DNA of 64,000 nt from assembly GCA_038503035.1 (NCBI GenBank), contig JAVSML010024012.1:1-64000 (forward strand). The letters are read 5' to 3'. This stretch comes from Crocodylus rhombifer. Lineage: Eukaryota; Chordata; Crocodylia; Crocodylidae. The notes under the pieces were generated by a model. That model ran no database searches and was not told the origin of the DNA. It was given only the letters and a program-made list of their open reading frames with translations. Within the stretch, counting starts at the first letter, position 1; each line of letters begins with the position of its first letter. Position numbers and translations under genes: made by a program. This document shows positions 1-11,157 of this stretch, piece after piece.

Positions 1-1807
1 AATTCAGCTGCTTATGAATTGCAAATGCTGCCCAGAGTAGTTTCACTGCTGGTTGCTCAATCATGGACAGTGTGTATATCCTATGTTTACTTACAGAGAT
101 TTGCCATGAATTCAATCTCCATTTAAATGTTACCTTAGTCAACTTGAAATTTGCTTATCATTACATTGACAGATGCCTGATGGAAGGCTATGCTTGGCAT
201 CAATATACCAATTATCCCGCTTAGCTTGGCATATGGCCTTCACATGCATACAGAAGCCATGGGGAGAATAGTTCATTGCAATGGTTCAGAATCACTCTTG
301 GGACCCAGCAAGGCTTCATCCACACCACAGCACTATTCTGTCATGCTACAAGTTGGATCAGAAATCATTCTAGGAAATACAGCCTGCATGGACCCTGGCT
401 ACATAGCTGAAGGCTTGCTTTTCGTTGAGTCAGTAGAACACTTGGAATCTGCACTTGAATGTTTTGAGAAACAAGCTGCCTCACTTGGGTCTCAATCTGC
501 CCTGGACTAAAACCAAGGTTCAGAATCTGGCAGCTGGCTAAATCACACAGAACAAGTTAATGGTCAGTCCATTGAGAGAGTGAAGAATTTACTTACTATG
601 GCTCCAAATTCTTTGGGTAGATGTTAGCTAGACATGCTATGAAAGACTGCTCTAGTCACATCTCTGATGGTTCACTATGGAGCTCTAGACTTGCAACCTG
701 GCACACAAATCAGGATCTCCCAAACCTTCCTATGTTTTATCTATGCTCTTATATTATATCACATATCAATATTATGATTGTTACATACATTTATGCATGT
801 CTATTCACATGCCTTTTATATAACAATATATATATTATTAAATCAATATATAGAATAAACTGCCAGTACAACAATGACATAATTATAAAATTACAAAGCA
901 AACAATTTTAGCATATACTGTCATTATTTTCTGGTTGACAAATTGTGTGTCTTCAACAAAGCCCTTGAGCTTTCATTACCTTAACATAACTGAACCATGT
1001 GCTGAAATGCTTTGCTAAGATGGGGTCTAAATTTTTGTTAATTTTCATGGCTTTAAAAGGCAGGCCCTTGCCTGAAGAGTTTATGATACAGCCCAGACAA
1101 ATCAAGGCTATAATAAGCAAGCTAGTAGAAGATGCATGAATGGAACAAGGATGGTGCCTCCTCATCCCCAGTTCTGGCTGTACTATGTATACGTGTTCTG
1201 CCTGAGCTCTGAGCTCTCTGCATGGTGAGCATAGGCCCTAACAGAGCTTCATGTGAGAACTGAGCTTTGAGATCACCATCTAACTGAGGCAGGGTCTGGC
1301 CACAGCCTCTCCTTTTGCAAGGCTCTGGAGCCCAGGGAGTGAGCACTGCTTCTATTTGCCCTTGCCCTCCCTACCTCTCTCTACCAAATTCATCAGCAGG
1401 GAAAGGAGGGGACAAGTGATGGCAGAGCCTATGTAAAAGCAGGGCCTCCAACTAGACCCTGCACTGAGAACTCACCTAGGGCACAGACAAACAGGGGTAC
1501 AACCACACTGCAACACCACTTCTGGATCTGCCCCTGGCTAGAAGATCCAGACCTCAGATTTGTGTCCACTAACTTGCCTGTCAGAGTTGGTGATTACTGT
1601 CTCATCATCATTTCTGTGCTTTACAAGGGTTTTTAGGCTTTCTGATTCCTACAAACCATTTATCAAATATAGTCCTATGCAGAATTGATTATTTAGCAGG
1701 TGCAACCTGTTCTCTGGTTTACCCAGTGACGCTACACTTTGTGAAACAAAACTAGCAACTGAAGCTAAAGAAAAAGAGATAAATAATCAATGGTAAGTCT
1801 CTTTACC
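1..1807. other. Intergenic sequence, no gene recognised
   Basis: I see no coding exon or repeat that I can name here. A 106-codon open frame at 190-510 has no recognisable domain and is treated as chance. The stretch from about 740 to 900 is A/T-rich. Confidence 0.5.
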
Positions 1808-1925
1808 ACCCTTCACTTCAGTTACCCTATCTGTAAAATAAAAATAAGGATACTGATATCCTTTGTGAAACATTTTGAGAGGTAAGGACAGGAATCATTG
1901 TATAAGATCTTGGTATTATTATTAT
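1808..1925 (+). repeat. MIR/L2-like ancient repeat, 3' half
   Basis: The segment has the hallmark order of the 3' half of amniote MIR-type SINEs. A 'cctcagttt..ctatctgtaaaat' type block is followed by 'atactgatatcctttgtgaaacattttgag' type sequence and a closing run of TATTATTATTATG. The tRNA-like head is not visible, so this is a truncated, old copy. The family assignment is from memory of the general pattern; a repeat-library search would settle it. Confidence 0.6.
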
Positions 1926-2694
1926 GTAAAATAAAAAAATTCTCATGTTTAGATCATACTTAAAAGTTATGTTGACACAACCATGTTATGTAAGGGTATG
2001 AAAAAGAATTCAGAAATTCTCAGTGCAGAACCCTAAGGTTCACACAGTTACACTGAAAAAGTCCTTTAACCAATATAAACTGCACAGGAAACTTGTTCCA
2101 CAGAACTTTTACGGGCACATCTTCAGTTACATGATTTAGCTTTACAACTGTCAATGAGGCATAAAGTGACCTTAGAACCAACAAGAATGAAGCATGTGCT
2201 CTTCAGAGCAAAGAATCTTTTCAATTCTAATCCTAATTTTTGAAAATGACCTCTGGTTCTGGATGTTTAATGACAAATATTAGACTGCATGAAACATGCA
2301 GCTGATCACTTATATTTAAAATATAATAGTAAAATTTAAAATATCAAGGATAATTAATTTTCATATATGCAGACACTTTTCATGGTGAGTATAGAGCGCA
2401 TAATACTAGTATTTGCTTTAAGAAATAAAACTGAGAGTTCTCTTAACAGTAGAAGTTTTCTTTTGGCAACAGACTGTGCAAGGAATGCCAATTTTAATAT
2501 TCATATATTATTCTGGCAGTAATTCTTTTTCTTTCATGTTGCCCAAATATTAAAACACCAATATTTTGGCCATTGCCCTGTTTCTGCTTTCCAGAACTGA
2601 GCTGTTTCTGTTTGACCGAAAGAATGAAATACTAAATGCTGTCAGAATGAAATGAGTAAATGGCTGTCTCTAGTAGAAAAACACAGCATGAAAC

Positions 2695-3105
2695 TGATGC
2701 ATAAAGCGGTTCGTTTCTCTGGAGGCCACCAAAATCACAGACACACACTTATTAGATGGCACAAAAGGTGTATTTGCAAATAGGGTCAGAGCAGAGTCAA
2801 GAACTCAGATTACTCTGAACCCCCCAAGGAATTTTGCAGGCTGTATTTATCTTTTTCCTCCTAGGCACGTGTGCAGAAACAGGAACTCTTACAGCTCACT
2901 TCCGTTTCATACAAGCATACATGTGGTTACATCACTACATACATCGCATGTATAGTATAATTAACTACTTAAGTATGCAGGGCGGAGAGGTAAATAAGAA
3001 AAGCTGTGGCAAGGCTGGGAAAGGAAAAAAGTCCTTGGCAGTGTTTCTTTCTTATCGGGTGCAAGATGCAAGCTGTGCATTTCTAACAATATTCCATTTC
3101 TAACA
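2695..3105 (-). mobile_element. Probable solo LTR of an endogenous retrovirus (minus strand)
   Basis: Read on the minus strand, this 411-bp unit starts TGTTAG and ends with CA. It carries a TATA-like AGATAAATAC segment. Its last hundred bases look like R-U5: a TAATAAG near-signal, then a GTGTGTCTGTGATTTTGG block and a 'ggcctccagaga' motif. On the + strand both ends are flanked by AAAC (2691-2694 and 3106-3109), fitting a 4-bp target duplication. The flank is A-rich, so that duplication could be chance. No internal retroviral genes lie nearby, as expected for a solo LTR. It could instead be some other GC-poor interspersed repeat. Confidence 0.42.
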
Positions 3106-3216
3106 AAACAAAAAGTAGTTTGTCTTCACCTTAAAGTTAATACTGTATTCTCAATCACCCTGAAAGCTAAGTGTGTTTACCATACATGTCATGAATCAAA
3201 AGCTTTCTTGGTATAT

Positions 3217-3286
3217 GACACTAGAGTGTTATTTTCACATTGGACGAACCAAAGTAATCATTGGGTTGAAAGTGAACTCTAGTGTA
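3217..3286. repeat. Short inverted repeat
   Basis: ACACTAGAGT at 3218-3227 is perfectly complementary to ACTCTAGTGT at 3276-3285, giving a 10-bp stem around a 48-nt loop. It could be the ends of a tiny inverted-repeat element or a chance hairpin. Confidence 0.3.
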
Positions 3287-3639
3287 TCTTGTTTGTCCAT
3301 TTCAGAACTCTACTAAGCTTCAGACAACACTATTGAAAATACAGTGCTGCTGAATTTACAGAACAGTCAGTTCCATAAATCTTCTGAATGACAAGCTGCA
3401 CATTGCATAATGTGGAAATTGCTATTTTACCACAAGTTCCAAGTAAGGACGCCTGTGTAGTTACACTGTCCCAGGATCAGACTAGAAGTCATACCATGAC
3501 ACGGAGCATCACATCCTGGTCACTGAGTCTCCCTCTGAAAAGGGGTCCAGTGATCTGAAAGCAGCTATGATGGTAACGAGGGGTCCACTAGTGGTGGTGG
3601 TGAAGAATCTGATGTGATGGCTATGCCCAGTGGGGCAAA

Positions 3640-3765
3640 GAGCCCTGGATTCTGCAGCAGGCCATATCGTCTCAAATTCCAGTGCCATCAGTAGCCCAGT
3701 GGGCTGGATAAAGAGGCTTTGTGAGATGGATCCAGCCCATGGGCAGTATGTTTGACACCCTTGTC
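3640..3765. repeat. Candidate hAT-type repeat fragment
   Basis: The end of this segment ('atccagcccatgggcag' followed by 'tatgtttgacaccc') resembles the termini of hAT-type elements of amniotes that read 'gggtgtcaaac' and 'ggcccgtgggccgg' from the opposite strand. No matching second end or target duplication was found, so the copy is partial if real. Confidence 0.33.
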
Positions 3766-4506
3766 CTAACCAATCCCCATTTTGTTTGTCAGAGAAGGCA
3801 TAGGAGAGTTTCTGCCAGACAGCTGGCTAACACAGAAGAGAAATAGGACACCTTTTCTCCCTTACACTTATACATGGGAGATTTTTACTTTGGCAATACA
3901 TTTAATATCTTCATGTATAGGATGAGTTGGCTTTTAAGTGACAAACAATACATCCTGCAGTATCCAAAGGCATGGATTTCAATGAAGAGATAAAAAAGAT
4001 AATTGATAATAATGTTTCTACAGGCAAGCGTGCACACATCCACATATATGTATACAACTTCAGCTGAGTACATTACTGATTCAAGTGATATTTTCCTCTT
4101 ATCTAAGGCCTCAACGCCATCATACTTGTCACAGGCATTTCCCGTACCATTTTGCAAGTTTGCGGGTCACATTTTTTACTTGGTTCAATTATACTGGTCT
4201 TCCTAAATTAGATGAGGAACTGTAATCAGCATGTACCTAATCCCATTTTAGATTTAATTGTTTTGGCTTAGTCAAATGAATTTGACTAATATCACGTTTT
4301 GTACTTTATTCTTTGGGAAGATGCTAATGATCCTTAGCCATTTAATATTATGACCGATTTCTTTGGCTACCTAAGGGAAAATATTTGCAACAAACAGTGC
4401 CTTTGTTAGTTTCTGTTCACAGTTATCTGTGAATTGTCCATCATATTAACAGATTTGTTCATTATTTGAAGTTAGTTGATAAACTGTTTGCCATTTCAGT
4501 TTAGTG

Positions 4507-4781
4507 CAGGGATTCTCAACTAGGGTGCCACGCCATACTGGGGTGCCTTGAGATGCTTCCAAGGGTGCCACACAATGGTAGCATTGTTAAGTTTGTAAAC
4601 ATGATTCACAAGATAAAACCAGAGATTTCAACCAGACATCCACACTTGTGGTCTTTGTGAGTTCTTTGCAACAGAAAATCTGCTCTATTATTTTTCTGTA
4701 GTCAAAAAAAGGTGAAAACAAAGAGGGGTACCTTGAGTCTATCCAGGAGTGCCTCACATCTAAAAAGGTTGAGACCCATTG
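4507..4781. mobile_element. Non-autonomous hAT (Charlie-like) DNA transposon, complete
   Basis: This 275-bp element has inverted ends CAGGGATTCTCAAC on the left and, read from the other strand, CAATGGGTCTCAAC on the right (10 of 14 positions match). It is flanked by a perfect 8-bp target duplication GTTTAGTG at 4499-4506 and 4782-4789. Termini of the CAG..TCTCAAC type and an 8-bp duplication define the hAT superfamily. It has no transposase ORF, so it would have been moved by an enzyme supplied in trans. Confidence 0.88.
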
Positions 4782-4789
4782 GTTTAGTG

Positions 4790-6168
4790 ACTGCTTGCAA
4801 ACTATTCCCACAATTATTGCTTCACGTATTATTTAGTCATAATTATTTTTACGTGTGATTGGTTACACACAAAAAGTCTCTGGGTATTGTTTCTATGGTC
4901 TGACTATGCATGCCATAAAGAGCTATTGCGGTGGTTGGCTGAATGTTTTGGGCATGGATATTCGGGCAAAAATAAATTCAGCTGAGCATTTAAAATACTT
5001 CCCCCTTTTCATGAAATCTGCAACACAAAAGTTTTCTCATGAGACTGTCTAAATGAACAGTATGTACTTATAAAATTGTTTGTAAAGATTTTGTAGTAAT
5101 TGCTTAGTGCTTGACCTCATAAGACAATATCATTTTACTCTTACCTTATCAAAGAATTGAAAAAAAATCCAAGAAATGTAAAACATCCCAGTAATGTTAT
5201 AGTATACTTCTTCAGTATTCCCTTGAAACAGATCAAGGTACATTAACAAAAACTATTACAGGCATTCAGCTGATGAAGCTGGGTTGCCTGCAGATCTTTA
5301 ACATGAATTGTAATGGCAAGGGAGTAAATAGAAAGAAAAGGAAAAATGAAATGAGTACCTAACTTTCCTATGCGCTCTCAAGTACAGCATGTACCAACAG
5401 AAGGGTGGGCATGTTTGCTAATGAATTTCAGTTTACAGAAGTTTCAGTGAATTAATAGCATCCCTAGTATGAGCAACAACACTCCTTTCTTTATGCAATG
5501 CAGAACAATTTCAATTTTTTTAGCTAGTATTTCTTATCCATTCCAAAATGTTAATCATGGATGAACATCTCTCCTAGAAGAAAGTTAACGAAACTATAAA
5601 AACTATAAAAGGTCTATTGACCTCTATTAACTCATATAAGGTTTTTTAAAATAATTTCTTTAAAACTTCATGTTTTTTCATCAATTAATTTCTATAGGTT
5701 CCTTCCATAAGGAATTCTCTCTTGACCAAATCCTGAATTCATGAGCTATTTCAGGAATTTTGATTTCAAAATTAACTCTCCCTCCCTCTGCCCCTCAATA
5801 AAGTAAAAACATCTGAATACTTTTTCAGCCCTTCAGATTTTCCACACGATGAAAGAATTAACTTCATAAACATGTGTGTGCTTATTTCTCCAAGTCAGAA
5901 TTCAATGCTTTTGCTCTCATTGATTTCACTGTACTGTCAGTCTTGCAATTTATTTCCTTAACTATTACATCTTTTAGTCTAATTATGAGAACAGGAAGGA
6001 AAATAACTGGTACAAAATGACTGAGATAAACTCCATATTCTAACACTTCACAGCAAGGGTTCAGATGAATGGCAAGAGATACATTGCTCTTTCCTATGTT
6101 TGGTCATCTGAGTATTGCTGAAACATCTCTGCCATGGACAGCTCTTGTTCCTGGCTAACAGAAACAAG
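4790..6168. other. Intergenic sequence, nothing recognised
   Basis: The block is A/T-rich and holds short open frames only. I see no splice-flanked exon, repeat boundary or RNA gene. Confidence 0.45.
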
Positions 6169-6398
6169 GATAGTCAGCCACGTTAGTCTGAAGTCAAGCG
6201 GAAAGAAGAATAGATTTGCTCCTTATGGACCAACTATATTTATAAAAATATATATAGCACATGTTTTCATGAGCAGAAGCTCACTTCTTCAGATGCTGTG
6301 AAAGGACATTTTTCTGCATGTCTTTTCACAGCATCTGATGAAGTGAGCCACCGCTCATGAAAGTTTGTGCTCTATATATATATTGTGTGTGTGTGCTA
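6169..6398. repeat. Palindromic sauropsid interspersed repeat, interrupted by the LTR
   Basis: The left part reads 'agccacgttagtctgaagtca'. It is followed by two arms that are near-perfect reverse complements: about 6248-6303 and 6324-6381, around a 20-bp spacer. The right arm contains 'gatgaagtgagc' and 'gctcatgaaag', a signature I associate with a common turtle/crocodilian repeat. Past the inserted LTR and the microsatellite, 'ggttagtctgtaaggtgc' near 7540 looks like its continuation. A related copy lies at 48578-48800. Confidence 0.6.
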
Positions 6399-6632
6399 TG
6401 TGGCAGAAAGCCACCTTGGTTTCTCCCCAAAATCTCTGCCCTGTGACAATGTGATTAGATGGGCCAGCACAGAGGAGTCACACCTCAGCCTGTCTCTTTA
6501 GGTAACCTGAGCTGGCTGCATTCCCGAGGGAGGGGGAAACCTGCTCCCTCTGCCTCCGTGATTGGCATCAGCCACCTGGGTGAGGGGCGTCTATCTGGGG
6601 AGCTGGAACCTGCCCGGTAACAGGCGATGTGT

Positions 6633-6710
6633 TATAAATTGGTTGGCTGACAGCCAACTGGGGCTGACCTCCACTGGACCAGGTGAATGAGGTCACAGGG
6701 GCTACATAAG
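6633..6710 (+). promoter_or_regulatory. Candidate LTR core promoter (two TATA-like boxes)
   Basis: TATAAA occurs at 6633-6638 and TACATAAG at 6703-6710. The second is followed by a CTCTCTCTCTTCGG stretch that resembles an initiator/R-region start. Either could be the TATA box of the ERV LTR. Activity today is unknown. Confidence 0.45.
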
Positions 6711-7011
6711 TTGGTGGGGAGGAGGCAGGCTCTCTCTCTTCGGCCATGAGGTGAAGCAGCAGCAAAGCAGGGGAGACAGAGAAGCCTTACCATCTGAACC
6801 TAGCTCTCTCTCTCACCCCAAGACTCCAGAGGGGAAACTCAACCAGCCTCTGGAAGACGCTTGTGAGTAAACTACTCAATCTGATTAGATATTTAGCTGG
6901 CAGTAACACAGATGCGTGATCAAAAGGCTACCTCAGCCACACTATTTGCTCCTTAGGATTCCTAAGATATTGCTCAATCCTGTACCCTAGTTTCCCCTAC
7001 CCCTTGTAATC

Positions 7012-7017
7012 AATAAA
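7012..7017 (+). terminator. LTR polyadenylation signal AATAAA
   Basis: AATAAA is followed by a T-rich stretch (GTTCTCCTTTTTGACTGG). It sits roughly 370 bases before the 3' end of the LTR, consistent with an R/U5 boundary just downstream. Confidence 0.6.
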
Positions 7018-7389
7018 GTTCTCCTTTTTGACTGGTGTGGGAGACTTATTGAGGGGTGGGTCTAAATTATGCCTAAGAGACCCCTTAGGTCTGCAGACTA
7101 AGGCAGACTTTACTTCTTGCCCCCTGACTTGAGGAAGTGCCCCAAGTGCCTGTACCGGGTCGAGTACCCATTAGACTATTAGGCCTGTGTTTCCCCGAGG
7201 ACACAGGGCTGAGACAGTCCCTTCTCGGGGTGGTGGCAGCTATGTTACCCCCAGACTAGCGAGTGTGCTCTGGGAGAGGGGTCGGCTGAGCATAAGGCGC
7301 CCCTAGGGAGGCATTCGGAGCCTGGAAGGTGGTCGGGCGCAGGGAGGTGGGCAGCTCAACGCAGGAGTGCCTCCTACTGGCCTGCCACA

Positions 7390-7540
7390 TGCTATATACA
7401 TATACATATATGTGTATGTGTGTGTGTGTGTGTTGTACACACACACGTATATTTACGTGTCTCTCTCTCTATAGCTATATCTATCTACACACACAAATAC
7501 ACACATCTCCATATCCATATACACACATCACACACTTCGG
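7390..7540. repeat. Compound microsatellite (TA/TG/CA/CT)
   Basis: A run of alternating TATACA, (TG)n, (CA)n, (TC)n and CTATCTA units immediately follows the LTR. Because (TG)n also precedes the LTR at 6384-6395, the LTR probably integrated into a pre-existing dinucleotide tract. Confidence 0.85.
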
Positions 7541-7545
7541 TTAGT

Positions 7546-10138
7546 CTGTAAGGTGCAAATCTACCCTGCCTTCATAGAAACAAGTTAATACTTTCCCTTT
7601 TAGACAGCACCTCAATGCACAGATTAGGCAAACTGCAGCTCCTTGCATTGTTTAAGCAGGCACAAGGATCCCCAGCATAGGAAGAAGGATAAATCCTTCC
7701 TTTCCTCCACCCCAGGTCACCAAGTGGGCTAAGTGCAGAAATATCTTGCTGCCCCTCCAAGGCAGAAAGCTATATTGTGCCTATATGATTCAGGTGCAGT
7801 TGTAGCCCTGTCTATTAGGTTGCATGGTTCAACACAAATGAACACTAATTCCACATGTCTCAGATAGACAGGATATTGACCCAAACTAGTTTTGTGTTAT
7901 ACAAATACACTATTACAGCAAAATCAGTAAAAGTAAAATAAAGTACTGCTTTAAAAGTCTCCTGGAGTAGTTAAACTTTACGCATCATATGTAATCAATG
8001 CCGCTGAATCATCAAGATCAATAAAAATGTTCAGTGATGTTTTTTGAGTGAAAGTATTACAACATGCAAATTGTGGAACTAAGGTCCCTCAGAAAATGAT
8101 GAGAAGGAAGAAACATGCAAGGAAGTAACACAGGGGCATAGCAAAGCCCCCTGAGGGCAGAAGTTGTTTTGCCTCGGAGGTAGTTTGGGTTTCAGTGCAC
8201 AGTGCTGTATTGTGCTGTGTGGACCCACGCCCAAGTGTGAGAGAGGGCAAAGCTTGATTCACTGAGTGGATTCCCTGAACAGCTTTTTTCCCTGTTCACT
8301 CATGCACAACTAATGAGCTTCAATAAAAATTCATTTCAGCAAACTAAAAATATTGGAAAGTAGGATTGGCTTTAAGATGACAGTGGGATTTTTAATATCT
8401 GCATCTAAATGACTCCAGCTGCACTTAACTAGGTCCCACTACTCCTTCTGCCCTGAAAAACCCCTATGTCTATTCATGTGCTGTTCATGGATGGAAAAGT
8501 GCTCATTTTTTAAAAACTTCTTTTGTTCTCCACTAATGACAGGAACTGCCTACAGGACTGCTGTTTGTGTCTCCTGCCACCCCGAAGTTTCAATCACATA
8601 ACTCATTTGTTTACAATTGCTATGGCAACAATGGGTACTATAGCAACCATTAATAAACTGCCACTTAGTTTAAAAATAAAAACAAGGAAAAAACAAAAAA
8701 GAGAGAAAGAAAGAGAGAGGAGCCAAGGAACAGCAATGACATTTTACAAGAAATCACAGAAGATGAAAAGTTTTAGATTTTCAGCCCAATTAATTTAGGG
8801 CCAGATTCTGTTTTGCCTGCTCATATTGAATAGTACTTTACTCACTGAGTAGCCCTGAACTGGATAACTTGCAGAGAAAAATGCTCCTAAGCTAGAATCA
8901 GAAGGCCACAGCATATCAGACTGCAACCCTTACATACATAGTTTCCTACCTTTACCAAGTTCTTTTCAATTCTTTTTTTTCTTGACTAAAAAAAAAAGTA
9001 TTAATTATCCATGTTTTACAATCCACCTTTCTCCTTTACTTATTGTTTATTTCTGGTAGTATAGGTTGTATTTACAGCTTTACAGTACAGCCAGCTTTAC
9101 AATACTTGAACACCCTAATATTGTTTAAGCATTGTATTAAGCATTAACACTGTAGGCGAGAATTAATTCTCTGGATGACAGTGTACACATGAGAGGTCTA
9201 GTCAGATGCTGCTTGTATGGAGCCCTGCAATCATCACACCAAGACTTTTGACATGTATTCCTAAGCAAGAGTATGGAGGAGTGGAGGCTGCCCAACACCT
9301 ACCATCCCCACTTTAGACCACTTTAGACCACTGAATCCAAAGCTAGACCGAGTCCAGGCGTTCAGGGCCTCAGTGGTTGTAACTTCTGCCAGAGAGCAAC
9401 AGATAAGTACTACTGCTGACTACCTAATGCCTCAGCAAGGATGCATTTCTGTCAGAGCGATGTCCCTTAGTCTTTCTCCAACCAAGGAGAACCCACAAGA
9501 CAGTGGGAGCTAGGGTTTTGAGGTGTCCTATACTTGCTTTACTCTGGAGGTTGCAACATTGTGGTATTTTATTGGAGCTACCCCACCACGAGTAGTCCCA
9601 CCATGTTGCCAACAGGCCCTCCAGTCAATTTACAGTCATACCCAGAACCAATTGTTAATGTATTTATTCTCAAAATACTCCTTTGAGGTGCACAAGTATT
9701 CTTATCTGCACTGTTACGTAGCGGGAACACAAACATAGAGACCAGGAGCAATTTGAGCCTTCCAACAGTGAGAATTTGGGTGCTTTTCTCCAGGAAAGTG
9801 AGCTCAATCACCAGGCTGAGGTGGCTGGTGAATAGAAAGACCAGGTGCCTCCAAAGAGTAATCCTGAGCACTCAGCTCTTAAGTAGGTGCCTGGCAGCTA
9901 GTCAGTAGAAATGCCAGGCACAGAGCTGTCTGAGTTCCTACCCTCCTTCACAACTTAGGTATCTGACCTGCACCAGGAGCTTCTGTGACCTGGGATCCAG
10001 ATCAGCCAAGAGAAGTGTGTACCTGAACCAAGAAGCCAAATTGACATCAGCACCAAGTCCAAAAAACCCCATTGCGCTCTATGTGCATTCTTGAATATGG
10101 CCAGTTCTGGTGATGCCAAGACCTGCCGTAACCTAGGG
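7546..10138. other. Intergenic sequence, no gene recognised
   Basis: There are purine-rich and poly-A/poly-T stretches (around 8690-8720 and 8975-8998) but no exon or repeat boundary I can define. ORFs here are short and without recognisable domains. Confidence 0.45.
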
Positions 10139-10345
10139 CAGGGGTAGGCAACCCCCAGCATGGATGCCTGACCATGGCATGCAAAGGCATTTTGCTTGAC
10201 ATGCACATCTTGGGGTGGACGGCAGGGAAGGGGCTGGGCCTGCACTGTCACAACAAGTATTGGGCCCCTTGCAGTTCCCCCACCATCTACCCCTGGTGCA
10301 CCAACATCTTACAAATCAAAGTTGTGGGTGTTTTTGGCACTCTGC
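10139..10345 (+). repeat. Candidate hAT-like element, 3' truncated
   Basis: The segment starts CAGGGGTAGGCAACC and continues with 'gcatgcaaaggcatt', then ends in 'tttggcactctgccc'. This resembles hAT elements with CAGGGGT-type ends and internal 'ggcatgc' blocks. The expected complementary right end is missing, so only a fragment is supported. Confidence 0.4.
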
Positions 10346-10354
10346 CCAAAAACA

Positions 10355-10500
10355 TTACAGACCCATGACCTACGGGTTAGAGCACTTGCTGAGAGAATGG
10401 ATGGCCTGAGGAAGCTCAAACTCACATTTCCCACTTCCCAAGACAGTGTCTTAGCCATCAGGCTGTAGATTACTTTGGGCACCTTCCACATTGCTTGTTG
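10355..10500. repeat. Old tRNA-like SINE or palindromic repeat
   Basis: 'acgggttagagcacttgctgag' looks like an A-box region of a tRNA-derived SINE. Farther on, 'gtcttagccatcaggctgtag' is the complement-like half of the same motif. Opposed 'ggttagagcac' and 'taacca' halves are seen in old sauropsid repeats. The copy is degraded and the family is not established. Confidence 0.35.
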
Positions 10501-10971
10501 AAACTGGACCAAGTTGCACCCAAGCATGAAAGCTTCTCCGGGCCAGAAGAACAGCAAGCAAGGGAGAATTTGGCTCTGTGACCTGGTGGATTCTTGTCCC
10601 TGCTGCTGGGGCTTATTCTATTTTAAATCAATGACTAGGTATAATTCTGGCAGTTGTCACCTCCAAAATGAGTGCAAATTCATTACTTAGCAGTAATTGT
10701 CTAAAAACTTCCAAAGGAAGACTAACAATTATACAAGTATGGCACAATCCTTTGCATTCCTTATTACAGGGCAAGGGTGAAGTACATTGTTATTTATTTA
10801 TCTTTTTTATGTAGGAAAACTTACATTGCAATGACACATCACATATATAAGGCTAAATAAACAACCTTTTCCTCCAGCTTTACTATGGAATTAATATAAG
10901 ATAAAGCCAGTGTAAATATGAAACAAATTATACCCTCAGTTGTTAACTATTAGATTCCCAAAAGATATTGG

Positions 10972-11157
10972 AGTCTATTCAGAGAGGAGCAACAACTATC
11001 ATTAGGAGGCTGGAAGACTTGATTTAGACAAGAGAGCTGGAATGAAACTCCAAAAACTAAATAGCTACAATATGGCTAAGTAATGATCAGAGGGAGATAT
11101 GATAAGTTTACAAATATTTAAAGTGAGTGAACACCAAAAATAAAGGAAGGAACATCT
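10972..11157 (+). mobile_element. Old CR1-like LINE fragment
   Basis: The order 'cagagaggagcaacaactatcattaggaggctgga', then 'agagctggaatgaaact', then 'agggagatatgataag' and 'tacaaatatttaaa' follows the post-RT part of a CR1 ORF (the R-A..I..GL, ER..EL, RGD.I..YK pattern). It is far more diverged than the adjoining copy, so it is an older insertion. Confidence 0.48.

Larger units (their letters stand above)
6399..7389 (+). mobile_element. Solo LTR of an endogenous retrovirus
   Basis: This 991-bp unit begins TGTGGCAG and ends CTGCCACA, an exact 8-bp terminal inverted repeat with the retroviral TG...CA ends. It is flanked by a perfect 5-bp target duplication TGCTA (6394-6398 and 7390-7394). Inside are TATA-like boxes and an AATAAA polyadenylation signal in the expected order for a + strand LTR. 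No gag, pol or env sequence adjoins it, so it is a solo LTR left by recombination between two LTRs. The family cannot be named from the sequence alone. Confidence 0.87.

Noticed and set aside
190..510. 106-codon open frame preceded by an acceptor-like 'attgacag'
   Set aside because: No recognisable domain, low-complexity-free but unfamiliar sequence, and a stop codon instead of a donor at its end. Chance is the simplest reading.
7390..7540. Dinucleotide-rich stretch considered as a CRISPR-like or tandem gene array
   Set aside because: Plain compound microsatellite with no repeat-spacer structure; the genome is eukaryotic.
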